64,000 nucleotides of DNA from Regnicoccus frigidus (GTDB lineage Bacteria; Cyanobacteriota; Cyanobacteriia; PCC-6307; Cyanobiaceae), in contig JAOANE010000031.1 of NCBI GenBank assembly GCA_025194985.1, positions 1 through 64,000 on the forward strand. The letters run 5' to 3'. The position numbers were made by a program, and so were the translations under genes. Positions 34,996 through 42,479 of this stretch are shown in pieces; the first letter of the stretch is position 1; the number at the start of each line of letters is the position of its first letter. The notes below the pieces were generated by a model. That model saw nothing but the letters and a program-made list of their open reading frames with translations. It had not been told where the DNA came from and searched no databases.

Positions 34996-35587
34996 GCAGA
35001 AACGCGTCTTGGCCTTGGCCTGGCATAGCTTGAAGGCACAAGCTAGGTCTGCGCCTTTGTTCCCACTTCTTCAACACGGGATCTATCAACGCGGGATCAG
35101 CCTGGTCTTACTGCTGCTGATGCTGGGCGCAGCCGGCCTCGCCTTACCGGTGGCGCCGGCCTGGGCGATCACGGCGCCGGAGCTGCGCGGTCAACGCTCC
35201 CTGCAGGATCTCGAGCCCAACATGCACGGCCGTGATCTCAAGCAGCAGGAATTCCTCAAGGCCGAAATGCGGGGCTTTGATCTGGGCGAAGCCGATCTGC
35301 GCGGAGCTGTGTTCAATTCCAGCGACTTGAGGGACAGCGACCTGAGCGGCGCCAATCTCGAGGATGTGGTGGCTTTTGCCACACGCTTCGATGGCGCCGA
35401 TCTGCGCGGCACCGTGCTGCGTCACGCGATGTTGATGCAGAGCCGCTTCACCAATGCCGAGATTGAGGGCGCAGATTTCAGTGATGCGGTGCTGGATCTC
35501 TCCCAGCAGCGTGCCCTCTGCGCCAGAGCGGCGGGAGTGAATGCGAGCACCGGCGCCGCCACGGCTGAAAGCCTGGGTTGCCGATAG
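34988..35587 (+). CDS. Exported pentapeptide-repeat protein
   Basis: About 199 residues from the ATG at 34988 (another ATG at 34994). A hydrophobic signal-like segment (ISLVLLLLMLGAAGLALPVAPAWA) near residues 37-60 suggests export to the thylakoid lumen or periplasm. The mature part has a run of A(D/N)LxX pentapeptide repeats (for example EADLRG, ANLED, ADLRG, ADFSD) that should form a right-handed beta-helix, and ends with two Cys residues (ALCARAAG, SLGCR) that could form a disulfide. Similar proteins are common in the cyanobacterial lumen; their function is mostly unknown. The start codon region overlaps upp on the opposite strand by eight bases. Confidence 0.85.
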   Translation: MLMQKRVLALAWHSLKAQARSAPLFPLLQHGIYQRGISLVLLLLMLGAAGLALPVAPAWAITAPELRGQRSLQDLEPNMHGRDLKQQEFLKAEMRGFDLGEADLRGAVFNSSDLRDSDLSGANLEDVVAFATRFDGADLRGTVLRHAMLMQSRFTNAEIEGADFSDAVLDLSQQRALCARAAGVNASTGAATAESLGCR

Positions 35588-35748
35588 ATTTCTGCCCTGG
35601 TTCCGCTGGGGATCAGCCACCGGTTTGTCTCCCTCAATCCCGGCGCGGACCGGACGCAATCCCATGACCATTGCTTTTCGGTCCTTCGCGACCCTGCCGG
35701 CATCAACACGCCAGCTGAATGAGCCATTTACAAGCCAAGGGGCCTGAG

Positions 35749-36870
35749 ATGACCACCAGCACAACCCAGCGGCGCCTGCCGGTCACCGTGGTGACAGGCT
35801 TTCTTGGAGCAGGCAAGACCACGTTGATGCGCCATCTGCTGCTGAACAGCGGGCTGCGCCTGGCAGTGATCGTCAACGAATTCGGTGAAGTGGGCATTGA
35901 TGGAGCCCTGCTGCGCAGCTGCGGCTTCTGCCCAGAAGATGAGGCCGAAGACCGGCTGGTGGAGCTCGCCAACGGTTGCCTCTGTTGCACCGTTCAAGAC
36001 GACTTCCTGCCGACGATGCAGACCCTGCTCGCTTCGGCCGACCGCCTTGACGGGATCGTGGTTGAAACCAGTGGTCTTGCCCTGCCTGAGCCCCTGGTCC
36101 AGGCCTTCTCCTGGCCGGAGATCCGCACCCGCACCCTGGTGAATGGTGTGGTGGCGATGGTGGATGGCGAAGCCCTGGCCCTGGGCAGCGTGGTTGGCGA
36201 TCCCGCCGCCATCGAGCGACAACGGACCGCTGACCCCAGCCTTGATCACTTCAGCGACCTAGAGGATCTCTTCGACGAGCAACTCGAAGCGGCCGATCTG
36301 GTGCTGGTCAGTCGGGCCGACCGCCTCGAGCCCAGCCAACTGGCGCGCGTGCGCGAACGCATCGGCCAGGCGACCCGTCCCGGCACCCAGGTGCTGCCGG
36401 TGGAGCAGGGTCGGATCGCACCAGAGTTGTTGCTGGGTCTCTCCCGTGTCGATCTGGGAGCCGGCTCGGGCGTTCAGGCGGGCGATGTCCACCATTCAGA
36501 CCATGACTCCGATCATCACGACCACGACCATCACGACCACAGCCACGTGCCGATGCAATCGGTGGCGATCCGGCTGGAAGGCCGTTTCAATCGCCAGAGG
36601 CTGGAGGCGATCCTGCGCGATCAGATCGAGCGCCAGGCCATTCTTCGCCTCAAAGGCTCGTTGCAACAGCCTGGCAAGGTCCGTCCCCTGCAGATCCAGG
36701 CGGTGGGGCCTCGGCTGGAGTGTTGGTATGAGGCGCATCCTCAGGCCGGGGTCCGGCCGGCACAGCCTGCGACGATTGAGCTGCCGGTGCTTGAGCTGGT
36801 TGCCCTTGGGCTGCAGCTCGATCGAGCTGTCCTGGAAACTGCCTTGCTTGCTAGCGCTCAGAACAGCTGA
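35749..36870 (+). CDS. COG0523/CobW-type GTPase, putative metal chaperone
   Basis: A G3E-family P-loop GTPase of about 373 residues from the ATG at 35749 (ATG 35719 possible). The Walker A motif GFLGAGKTTL is near residue 14, the signature metal motif CLCC is in NGCLCCTVQDDF, and a Cys pair lies before it (SCGFC). A His/Asp-rich stretch (HHSDHDSDHHDHDHHDHSH-like, near residue 250) separates the GTPase from the CobW C-terminal domain. The family includes CobW of cobalamin synthesis and zinc chaperones such as ZNG1/YeiR; the poly-His loop favours Zn or another divalent metal, but the target is not known. No Zur box is recognisable upstream, and no riboswitch. Confidence 0.88.
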   Translation: MTTSTTQRRLPVTVVTGFLGAGKTTLMRHLLLNSGLRLAVIVNEFGEVGIDGALLRSCGFCPEDEAEDRLVELANGCLCCTVQDDFLPTMQTLLASADRLDGIVVETSGLALPEPLVQAFSWPEIRTRTLVNGVVAMVDGEALALGSVVGDPAAIERQRTADPSLDHFSDLEDLFDEQLEAADLVLVSRADRLEPSQLARVRERIGQATRPGTQVLPVEQGRIAPELLLGLSRVDLGAGSGVQAGDVHHSDHDSDHHDHDHHDHSHVPMQSVAIRLEGRFNRQRLEAILRDQIERQAILRLKGSLQQPGKVRPLQIQAVGPRLECWYEAHPQAGVRPAQPATIELPVLELVALGLQLDRAVLETALLASAQNS

Positions 36871-36885
36871 GGTTCTCTGAGCGTC

Positions 36886-37281
36886 TCAATCGAGCGGAAA
36901 CTGACCCAGGGCACAAAGTCCGTTCCAGCAGAGCGCATGCTCCGGGCTCCATTGGCTGGTGACTGGCCTCCACTGACCAGCACCGGCCCGCGACATCTCG
37001 ACAATGCCGCTGCCGTCATGGCGGAAATCGAAGCTGTCATCAGGTAGTTCGAGGCTCCAGCGCTCGCCGACCGCCTCGATCCGCATCACACAGGCCTGCC
37101 AAGGACCCTGATCGGTGCGACAGCGCAACTGAAGCCGTTGTTGATCCGCGAGGGCTGCCGAGAGCAGAAGCATGGCCAGAGCGCCGCCGATGCCGATGGC
37201 CAAGCCCAGAGGCCTGCGAACTCGCTCCAGAGCGGAGGCGACCGTTGAAGGCCATCCCGTTGTCTCCAGCATCACAGCCAT
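36886..37281 (-). CDS. Small membrane-anchored protein of unknown function divergent from purS
   Basis: About 131 residues from the ATG at 37281 (a TTG at 37302 would add seven). One N-terminal membrane helix (PLGLAIGIGGALAMLLLSAALA) is followed by a small globular part with Cys residues (LRCRTDQGPWQACVM, LCWNGLCALG), probably exported; the CWNGLC arrangement could form a disulfide. No family recognised. It ends 15 bp from the convergent COG0523 GTPase gene and diverges from purS with about 55 bp between starts. Confidence 0.7.
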   Translation of the reverse strand: MAVMLETTGWPSTVASALERVRRPLGLAIGIGGALAMLLLSAALADQQRLQLRCRTDQGPWQACVMRIEAVGERWSLELPDDSFDFRHDGSGIVEMSRAGAGQWRPVTSQWSPEHALCWNGLCALGQFPLD

Positions 37282-37336
37282 CCCCGCTTCCCACAGTTTC
37301 AACCTGGATCAGCGCCAGGAGCTGCAGGAGCGTGCG

Positions 37337-37642
37337 ATGGCAAGATTTAATCAATCTCCTGAGCTGCCAGTGCCACGCTTTCAAGCCCGCGTTCTGGTCA
37401 GCCTGAGGCCCTCGGTTCTCGATCCAGCCGGCGAGGCCACCCGCGCCGCCGCGGCCAGGCTGGGCGTTGAGGGGGTTGTCGGCCTGCGGATCGGCAAGGC
37501 AGTGGAGATCGAGATCGAGGCGATCGACGCCAGCTCGGCCCGCTCCCAACTGGAACTGCTGAGCGAACGGTTGCTGGCCAACCCTGTGATCGAGGACTGG
37601 TCCCTGGAACTGCAGTCCGCCGAGGCGGGGGCGGCGGCGTGA
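37337..37642 (+). CDS. purS: Phosphoribosylformylglycinamidine synthase subunit PurS
   Basis: A 101-residue PurS subunit, which forms a dimer bridging PurL and PurQ in the multi-subunit FGAM synthase of purine synthesis. The typical strand-helix-strand core is visible: VLVSLRPSVLDPAG, the GVEGVVGLRIGKAVEIE segment and ERLLANPVIEDW. ATG at 37337 is preferred. The stop overlaps the GTG of purQ by four bases (GTGA), so the two subunits are translationally coupled. Confidence 0.94.
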   Translation: MARFNQSPELPVPRFQARVLVSLRPSVLDPAGEATRAAAARLGVEGVVGLRIGKAVEIEIEAIDASSARSQLELLSERLLANPVIEDWSLELQSAEAGAAA

Positions 37643-38292
37643 CCATTGGTATTGCCGTTTTTCCTGGCTCCAACTGCGACCGAGACGTGCAGTGGGCCGC
37701 CGAAGGATGCCTGGGAATTCCAACCCGCTTTCTGTGGCATGAACAGCGGGATCTCAGCGGATTGGAGGCTGTGGTCTTGCCGGGTGGATTCAGCTACGGC
37801 GATTATCTGCGCTGTGGCGCCATTGCCCGCTTCGCGCCCCTGCTCCAGGAAGTGGTGGCCTTTGCCGCCAGGGGTGGGCCGGTGCTGGGGATCTGCAACG
37901 GCTTCCAGGTGCTGACCGAGCTTGGCCTGCTACCCGGGGCCCTGACTCGCAACAGGCGCCTGCACTTTCTCTGTGAGCCCGCGACGCTCAATGTCCAACC
38001 CGGACCCTGCCGCTGGCTGCAGGGCTATGCCGCCGGGGAGACGATCCATTTACCGATCGCCCATGGCGAAGGGCGCTACCAGCTGGAGGCAGGAAGCCTG
38101 GCAGAGCTGGAAGAGAAGGGACAGGTGGTGCTGCGCTACCAGCGCAATCCCAATGGCTCGATCGGCAATGTCGCCGGCCTCTGCAACCCGGCGGGCAACG
38201 TTCTGGGTTTGATGCCCCATCCGGAGCGAGCCTGTGATCCCCTGCTGGGCGGGATCGACGGGCAGCGGCTGCTAGCGAGCCTGCTCGGATAG
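37639..38292 (+). CDS. purQ: Phosphoribosylformylglycinamidine synthase glutaminase subunit PurQ
   Basis: A class I glutamine amidotransferase of 217 residues that supplies ammonia to PurL. The nucleophile Cys86 is in GICNGFQV, and the His/Glu of the triad are in MPHPERA. GTG start at 37639. It is the partner of purS; purL is not in the window. It ends 22 bp before the convergent peroxiredoxin gene. Confidence 0.96.
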   Translation: MTIGIAVFPGSNCDRDVQWAAEGCLGIPTRFLWHEQRDLSGLEAVVLPGGFSYGDYLRCGAIARFAPLLQEVVAFAARGGPVLGICNGFQVLTELGLLPGALTRNRRLHFLCEPATLNVQPGPCRWLQGYAAGETIHLPIAHGEGRYQLEAGSLAELEEKGQVVLRYQRNPNGSIGNVAGLCNPAGNVLGLMPHPERACDPLLGGIDGQRLLASLLG

Positions 38293-38314
38293 GGCAACAC
38301 GGGGTGGGGGCCGC

Positions 38315-38917
38315 TCAACTGATGGCGGCGAAGAACACCTTGCTGCCGACGGGATCGGGCTTCATGGTCAGTTCGCCCGGGGTCCAGTTGGCGGGGCAGA
38401 CCTCACCGGAGTGAGCCCGCACGTATTGGAAGGCCTGCAGCACCCGCAGAGTTTCATCGACGTTGCGACCAACAGAAAGATTGTTGATGGTGGCGTGCTG
38501 GACGATGCCATCGGGATCGATGATGAACAGACCGCGCAAAGCCACACCGGCGTCCTCGTCGAGAACGTTGTAGGAACTGGCGATTGTTTTCTTGAGATCG
38601 GCGACCAGTGGGTAGGCAATATCACCCAGCCCGCCTTGGCTGCGGTCGGTCTGGATCCAGGCCAGGTGGCTGAACTGACTGTCAACTGAAACACCGAGAA
38701 CCTCGGCGTTCAAGTTGCTGAACTCGCTGTATCGATCACTGAACGCCGTGATTTCCGTTGGACAAACAAACGTAAAATCAAGCGGGTAGAAAAACAGCAC
38801 CACGTACTGGCCGCGGTAATCAGCCAATGACACATCTTTGAATTCCTGGTCAACAACCGCTGTTGCGGTGAACCCTGGGGCCTGTTGACCAACGCGCAGC
38901 GAAGCGTTGACGGTCAT
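38315..38917 (-). CDS. Typical 2-Cys peroxiredoxin
   Basis: A 200-residue thioredoxin-fold peroxidase that reduces H2O2 and organic peroxides, using thioredoxin as donor. The peroxidatic Cys52 is in FVCPTEI and the resolving Cys174 in GEVCPANW, as in AhpC/Prx1 enzymes. The segment YPLDFTF and the RSQGGLGDI-type GGLG motif with a later FF near the C-terminus suggest the eukaryote-like, overoxidation-sensitive form known in cyanobacteria and plastids. ATG at 38917 is preferred over an upstream in-frame start. It is divergent from the small gene at 39078, with 160 bp between them. Confidence 0.93.
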   Translation of the reverse strand: MTVNASLRVGQQAPGFTATAVVDQEFKDVSLADYRGQYVVLFFYPLDFTFVCPTEITAFSDRYSEFSNLNAEVLGVSVDSQFSHLAWIQTDRSQGGLGDIAYPLVADLKKTIASSYNVLDEDAGVALRGLFIIDPDGIVQHATINNLSVGRNVDETLRVLQAFQYVRAHSGEVCPANWTPGELTMKPDPVGSKVFFAAIS

Positions 38918-39077
38918 AGGGGTGCTGGAGGAGAAAGGGAATGGCAGGGAAGGCAAGTCTTCAGCCTGAAGGATTGAGCCTGACGAACGACCACCTGCCT
39001 GTGTTTCAATTTATCACGAAACTTGATGCTTGGGCGGGGGGTAAGGTTAGGGGAGAATCTAAAAAGCAAGCAGCTCC

Positions 39078-39401
39078 ATGTCCTGGGATCCGGCGATTCT
39101 GCGCAAGTTCAACACCACTGGTCATTTTCGGCTCCTCAACCAACTCCGCGGTGAGCTCAAGGCCCATCCCCTCCCGCGCCAGCAGGCGGAAGGAGACGCG
39201 GCAGCTGGTGGTACCCGAGGAGCTGGCACTGGCGCGATTGAGATGCGACCCCAACCCATGGGTTACAGCCGTTCGCGCCGCTCCAGTGGCTACGGCTCCC
39301 CATCCAGCAAGTCGGAATCCTTCAGCGACGCCGCTGAGCTGGACGCCAACGGTTCATCCAGGAGCTTTCGCGATCGGCTCAATGCGATCGACATGCGTTG
39401 A
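39078..39401 (+). CDS. Small conserved-type protein of unknown function
   Basis: A 107-residue protein with a well-formed N-terminus (WDPAILRKFNTTGHFRLLNQLRGELKAHPL) and C-terminus (SFRDRLNAIDMR) that I recognise as the pattern of a small protein found next to varied genes in picocyanobacteria. The middle third is Gly/Ser/Ala-rich and unlike the two ends. In the +1 frame the same DNA reads RQLVVPEELALARLR, which looks more like natural sequence, so the middle may be frameshifted (see findings). No domain or function assigned. Confidence 0.65.
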   Translation: MSWDPAILRKFNTTGHFRLLNQLRGELKAHPLPRQQAEGDAAAGGTRGAGTGAIEMRPQPMGYSRSRRSSGYGSPSSKSESFSDAAELDANGSSRSFRDRLNAIDMR

Positions 39402-39984
39402 ACTGTTGAAGCACGATCCCAGGCATCGCGAGCAGAACAAGTTGCAGCGACGATTGCAGCGATGCCAGCAGCTCTATTGGAGCCTGACAACATGACAACA
39501 ATCCAAGCATGAAGTCTTGGCTGACAAGAAGATGGTATTCAAAGAAGTGCAACTACAAAAAGCGTAAGGCTTAACGAAGCCGAAGGTAGATTTCCATAAA
39601 AAACAACGGTTGCCAGGTCGTTTTCTACTCAGGCAACAATAGTTTGATCAATCAGAATCTTTTTAAGGATAGGATTAATCGATAGATTTTTGTTATTATG
39701 CTAAATTTAACAAGCCAGAAACAATTAAGGGCACCTTGAAAAATCCGACATGCCCGCCGAGGCTGCCAATCGGATTCAAGTCCTGACAACAGGTCTGACT
39801 CGACAGGACTGGCAAGAAAGGTGATTTTTGAGTTGTCCTTAACTTACATCGATTAAGTTAGGCCTGTCAATTTGGGCCTATTAACTGAGGCCAAATAAAA
39901 AAACTCGTCAACCAATCAAAACAGTTGACATCGAATAGATGAAATAACCATCACAATTCCATCCAATGGAGTGAAGAATCAAAT
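39402..39984. other. AT-rich non-coding gap with MITE-like element
   Basis: A 583-bp stretch with visibly lower GC than its surroundings. It contains an 8-bp inverted repeat (GGCATCGC 39422, GCGATGCC 39459) and two TTGCAGCGA copies 12 bp apart (39442, 39454) near the left end, a 118-bp element with imperfect terminal inverted repeats at 39725-39842, and a hairpin TAACTTA/TAAGTTA at 39840-39860. In one frame the first 95 bases could encode the end of a small protein (VELLKHDPRHREQNKLQRR), but there is no convincing gene. The tRNA-Met lies at its right edge. Confidence 0.6.
39725..39842. repeat. Putative MITE-like element (118 bp) with imperfect terminal inverted repeats
   Basis: The left end TTAAGGGCACCTTGAAAAA (from 39725) matches the reverse complement of the right end (39823-39842, reading TTAAGGACAACTCAAAAAT inward) at about 17 of 20 positions with one gap. 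TTAA is present at both outer edges and could be the target sequence. The interior folds into two stems: AATCCGA/TCGGATT (39742, 39770) and AGTCCTG/CAGGACT (39779, 39804). No coding capacity. The ends resemble those of IS5-type elements by general appearance only. Element status is inferred from structure in one copy. Confidence 0.5.
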
Positions 39985-40057
39985 GGCTCGAGAGTGACTT
40001 GAACACTCGACCTTGGGGTTATGAATCCCACGCTCTAACCAGCTGAGCTACCGAGCC
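39985..40057 (-). tRNA. tRNA-Met (anticodon CAU)
   Basis: Read on the minus strand this 73-nt segment folds into a cloverleaf: acceptor stem GGCTCGG pairing with TCGAGCC (one G-U), D-arm GCTC/GAGC, anticodon loop TTCATAA with anticodon CAU, variable loop, and T-arm GAGTG/CACTC with loop TTCAAGT. The first base pair is G-C, unlike the C1-A72 mismatch of initiator tRNA, and the body resembles elongator tRNA-Met; a lysidine-modified tRNA-Ile(CAU) cannot be fully excluded. The anticodon stem has one A-C mismatch. CCA is not encoded. Confidence 0.93.
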
Positions 40058-40102
40058 TTATCCTCTGGAGTTTAGACGATCGCCGATTCCACCAGCTTCT
40101 GT

Positions 40103-41152
40103 TCAGGCTCTGCCAGGAAGAAACTGAAGTGGATTGGCCGCACCGCGACCGGCAGGGTGAATCTCGAAATGAAGGTGGGGGCCCGTGCTGCGGCCCGTAC
40201 TGCCCATCGCCGCGATCTTGGTGCCCTGAGCAACCGTCTGGCCGACTTGGACCGTCACCCGGCTGTTGTGGCCGTAGAGAGTTTTGCTGCCATCATCATG
40301 GATGATCTCAACGAGATAGCCGTAGCCGCCGTTGTGCCATCCCGCATAACTGACGCGGCCTGAGCGGGCTGCCACGATCGGCGTGCCGACGTTGCTGGCA
40401 ATGTCGACGCCCTTGTGCATGCGACCCCAGCGCCAACCGAATCCCGAAGTGAACACCCCCTTCGCTGGCCAGATCCAGGTGGTGGTGGTCGGGGCGGGGC
40501 GAACCTCAGCTTCACCGCCGAAGCTGGGCAGTTCAGGCCAGCTCAGACCACCGCTACCGACAGGATTGAGTCCCAGCACCATGCGGCTGCGGGCCGGAGA
40601 AGAATTAGCGACACGAATCTGAGTGCCGGTTACCAGGCTGGCAGCCTGGAGTCCTGGATTCAGCTGTAACAGATCCTGAAGACGCATGCCATAACGCTGC
40701 GCCAGCTTGCCAAGATCATCACCGAAGCGAACCACTCCAGTGGAGGCAACAGGCCCAGAAACCGAAGCGGGTGGCGTACGGCGGATCTGTCCGGCGTCGA
40801 GTGAGTCCAGCCGCCGAGCACGCTCCTGGGACTCGCCAGGCAATTGCACCCATTCACCTGGTTGAAGGCGATGGCCAACCTGACGCTTGTTGAGTTGGGC
40901 TAGGTCTGTGGGCACAAGGCTCAAGGCATCCGCCAGCTCCCTGATGCTGACTTGGCTGCTGATTTTGATCCAGAAGCGATTGGCAGAAGGCTCACCTGGC
41001 GCTAGCGCCAGGTGAGCCTCAGCCAAGGCCTCGGGCAAGTCGTCCCAGCTGAGCGAGCGGGAATCGGCTACACCGGGCACAGCTCCAGCTGCCACGAGCG
41101 AGAGGACCGGAATCGGCCCCGCCATTGCCAGAAAGAAGTGAACAGGCTTCAT
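40103..41152 (-). CDS. Secreted M23 peptidase with LysM domain
   Basis: A 349-residue exported protein from the ATG at 41152. A signal peptide (FFLAMAGPIPVLSLVAAGAVPGVA) is followed by a divergent LysM-like region (SIRELADALSLVPTDLAQLNKR) and a second LysM domain (FGDDLGKLAQRYGMRLQDLLQLNPG), then a lysostaphin-type M23 domain with the zinc ligands in HKGVDIAS, LYGHNS and GPHLHFEI. It should bind peptidoglycan by LysM and cleave cross-bridges, or act as an activator of amidases like EnvC/NlpD if inactive; the ligand set here looks complete. The tRNA-Met gene lies 45 bp after its stop on the same strand. Confidence 0.92.
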   Translation of the reverse strand: MKPVHFFLAMAGPIPVLSLVAAGAVPGVADSRSLSWDDLPEALAEAHLALAPGEPSANRFWIKISSQVSIRELADALSLVPTDLAQLNKRQVGHRLQPGEWVQLPGESQERARRLDSLDAGQIRRTPPASVSGPVASTGVVRFGDDLGKLAQRYGMRLQDLLQLNPGLQAASLVTGTQIRVANSSPARSRMVLGLNPVGSGGLSWPELPSFGGEAEVRPAPTTTTWIWPAKGVFTSGFGWRWGRMHKGVDIASNVGTPIVAARSGRVSYAGWHNGGYGYLVEIIHDDGSKTLYGHNSRVTVQVGQTVAQGTKIAAMGSTGRSTGPHLHFEIHPAGRGAANPLQFLPGRA

Positions 41153-41367
41153 GCAGTTTCCACAAGGGACAAGGCACGGTGGAGAAGCCACTATCCCCGC
41201 GCCGCGCTGAGAGTAGCGGCTGGGCACTCTCGAAACAAGCCATCAAGACTTCAAGCGCGGCCAGACGACCCCACCCTTGAACCCGAATCAGAACTGAGCA
41301 GGGCCGATGCAGGCCCCAATCCCTTGCGCTCACTGCTCTTCGTTGCTTGGTTCGCAGACTGGTTTTG

Positions 41368-41871
41368 TCATGACTTCACGCAGGGCTCGGCAGCGGACGG
41401 ATTGGTCTCCAGCTGGCGCAGGGCCTCGAACAGGGCAACGGCCGCTGCGACCGAGAGATTCAGGCTGCGAACCCCTCCGCCCGAGCGCACCGATCCGGTC
41501 ATCGGGATAGTGAGCCGCACGTCGGCCAGCTTCAACAGGTCCGGAGGCAGTCCATCGGTTTCTCTGCCCAGCAGCAGCCAATCGCTGGCCTCGAAGCGAA
41601 AGGCGCTGTAGGAGCGTTCCACCTGGCTGGTCAGGGCCACCAGTCGCCCACCCCGTCTGGAGCGCTCCAGCTCGAAGGCGGCAAGGTCGGCGTGGACATG
41701 CAGCGACACCCAAGGCCAGTAGTCGAGCCCGGCGCGTTTGAGCTGACGGTCGTCGATAGCGAAGCCCAGGGGACAGATCAGGTGCAGCTCGGTGTTGGTA
41801 GCGGCGCAGGTACGCGCCACGTTGCCGGTGTTGGGAGGGATCTGGGGCTGAAAAAGAACCAGACGGGGCAT
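41368..41871 (-). CDS. trmL: tRNA (cytidine(34)-2'-O)-methyltransferase (TrmL/YibK type)
   Basis: A 167-residue SPOUT-family methyltransferase that modifies the wobble ribose of certain leucine tRNAs. The start LVLFQPQIPPNTGNVARTCAATN is diagnostic, and the knot region LLLGRETDGLP, followed by IPMTGSVRSGGGVRSLNLSVAAAV, forms the S-adenosylmethionine site. Six bases separate it from the cobU stop, so it is the last gene of a minus-strand run from 44749. It is followed downstream by a 215-bp gap before the M23 gene with nothing notable in it. Confidence 0.92.
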   Translation of the reverse strand: MPRLVLFQPQIPPNTGNVARTCAATNTELHLICPLGFAIDDRQLKRAGLDYWPWVSLHVHADLAAFELERSRRGGRLVALTSQVERSYSAFRFEASDWLLLGRETDGLPPDLLKLADVRLTIPMTGSVRSGGGVRSLNLSVAAAVALFEALRQLETNPSAAEPCVKS

Positions 41872-41876
41872 GGGAG

Positions 41877-42479
41877 TCAGGGCGTGGCCCCACCAGCTGT
41901 GGGCGTGGCTTCAGGGGGAACAGGCTGGCTGAGCGCCAGCAAGTCGAGGGCCCTGCCGTGGACCACAAGCCAACTGGCGCCGCTACGGGCCTGGAGAAGC
42001 TGTCCAAGCCGCCCGAGGCGGTCCCGGAAGCGGCCACCGATCGCCGTGGCGGGCACCACGCCCCAGCCGGTCTCCTCACACACGACCAGCTGCGGGCTGC
42101 AGCAACGCTCCAGGGCCGCCAACAAGCCGTTCTGCTGGCGCTGCCAGTCCGCGGACTCCAGCTCCAAGTGATGACTCAGCCAGGTGCCCAGGGAATCGAT
42201 CAAGACACAACAGCCGGGAGGAACCCGATCAAGCGCCTCAGCCAGGGCCCCCTCCACCTCCCAGGTGGGCCAGCTGGCTGGACGCTGCTGGCGGTGAAGG
42301 GCCAGGCGCTGCTGCCAGGCCAGATCCCCGGGATAGAGGGGTCCTGTGGCCAAGTACAGAACGGGCAGACCGCTGGTGGTGGCGAGATGCTCGGCCCAGC
42401 GGCTCTTGCCACTGCGGCTTGGCCCTGTCACCAGCGTCAGGCGGGACGGCTGGGACGGCTGGATAGCCCCCTCAACCAC
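41877..42479 (-). CDS. cobU: Adenosylcobinamide kinase/adenosylcobinamide-phosphate guanylyltransferase
   Basis: A 200-residue bifunctional enzyme of cobalamin (or pseudocobalamin) nucleotide-loop assembly: it phosphorylates adenosylcobinamide and adds GMP. The P-loop is GPSRSGKS (residues 19-26), SRWAEHLA follows, and the VCEETGWGVVP segment with a conserved DRLGRL downstream match CobU/CobP. The ATG overlaps the pxcA stop by eight bases, suggesting the neighbours are transcribed together although their functions are unrelated. Confidence 0.9.
   Translation of the reverse strand: MVEGAIQPSQPSRLTLVTGPSRSGKSRWAEHLATTSGLPVLYLATGPLYPGDLAWQQRLALHRQQRPASWPTWEVEGALAEALDRVPPGCCVLIDSLGTWLSHHLELESADWQRQQNGLLAALERCCSPQLVVCEETGWGVVPATAIGGRFRDRLGRLGQLLQARSGASWLVVHGRALDLLALSQPVPPEATPTAGGATP

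Noticed and set aside
35588..35748. Cobalamin riboswitch or Zur box upstream of the COG0523 gene
   Set aside because: No conserved B12-box core and no Zur-type palindrome found on reading.
38941..39495. A 184-residue frame covering the small gene at 39078
   Set aside because: Only short parts look natural and the ends of the 39078 frame are better; kept as a frameshift hypothesis in the findings.
41153..41367. Small gene in the gap between the M23 and trmL genes
   Set aside because: No frame has a start and protein-like sequence; composition is ordinary.
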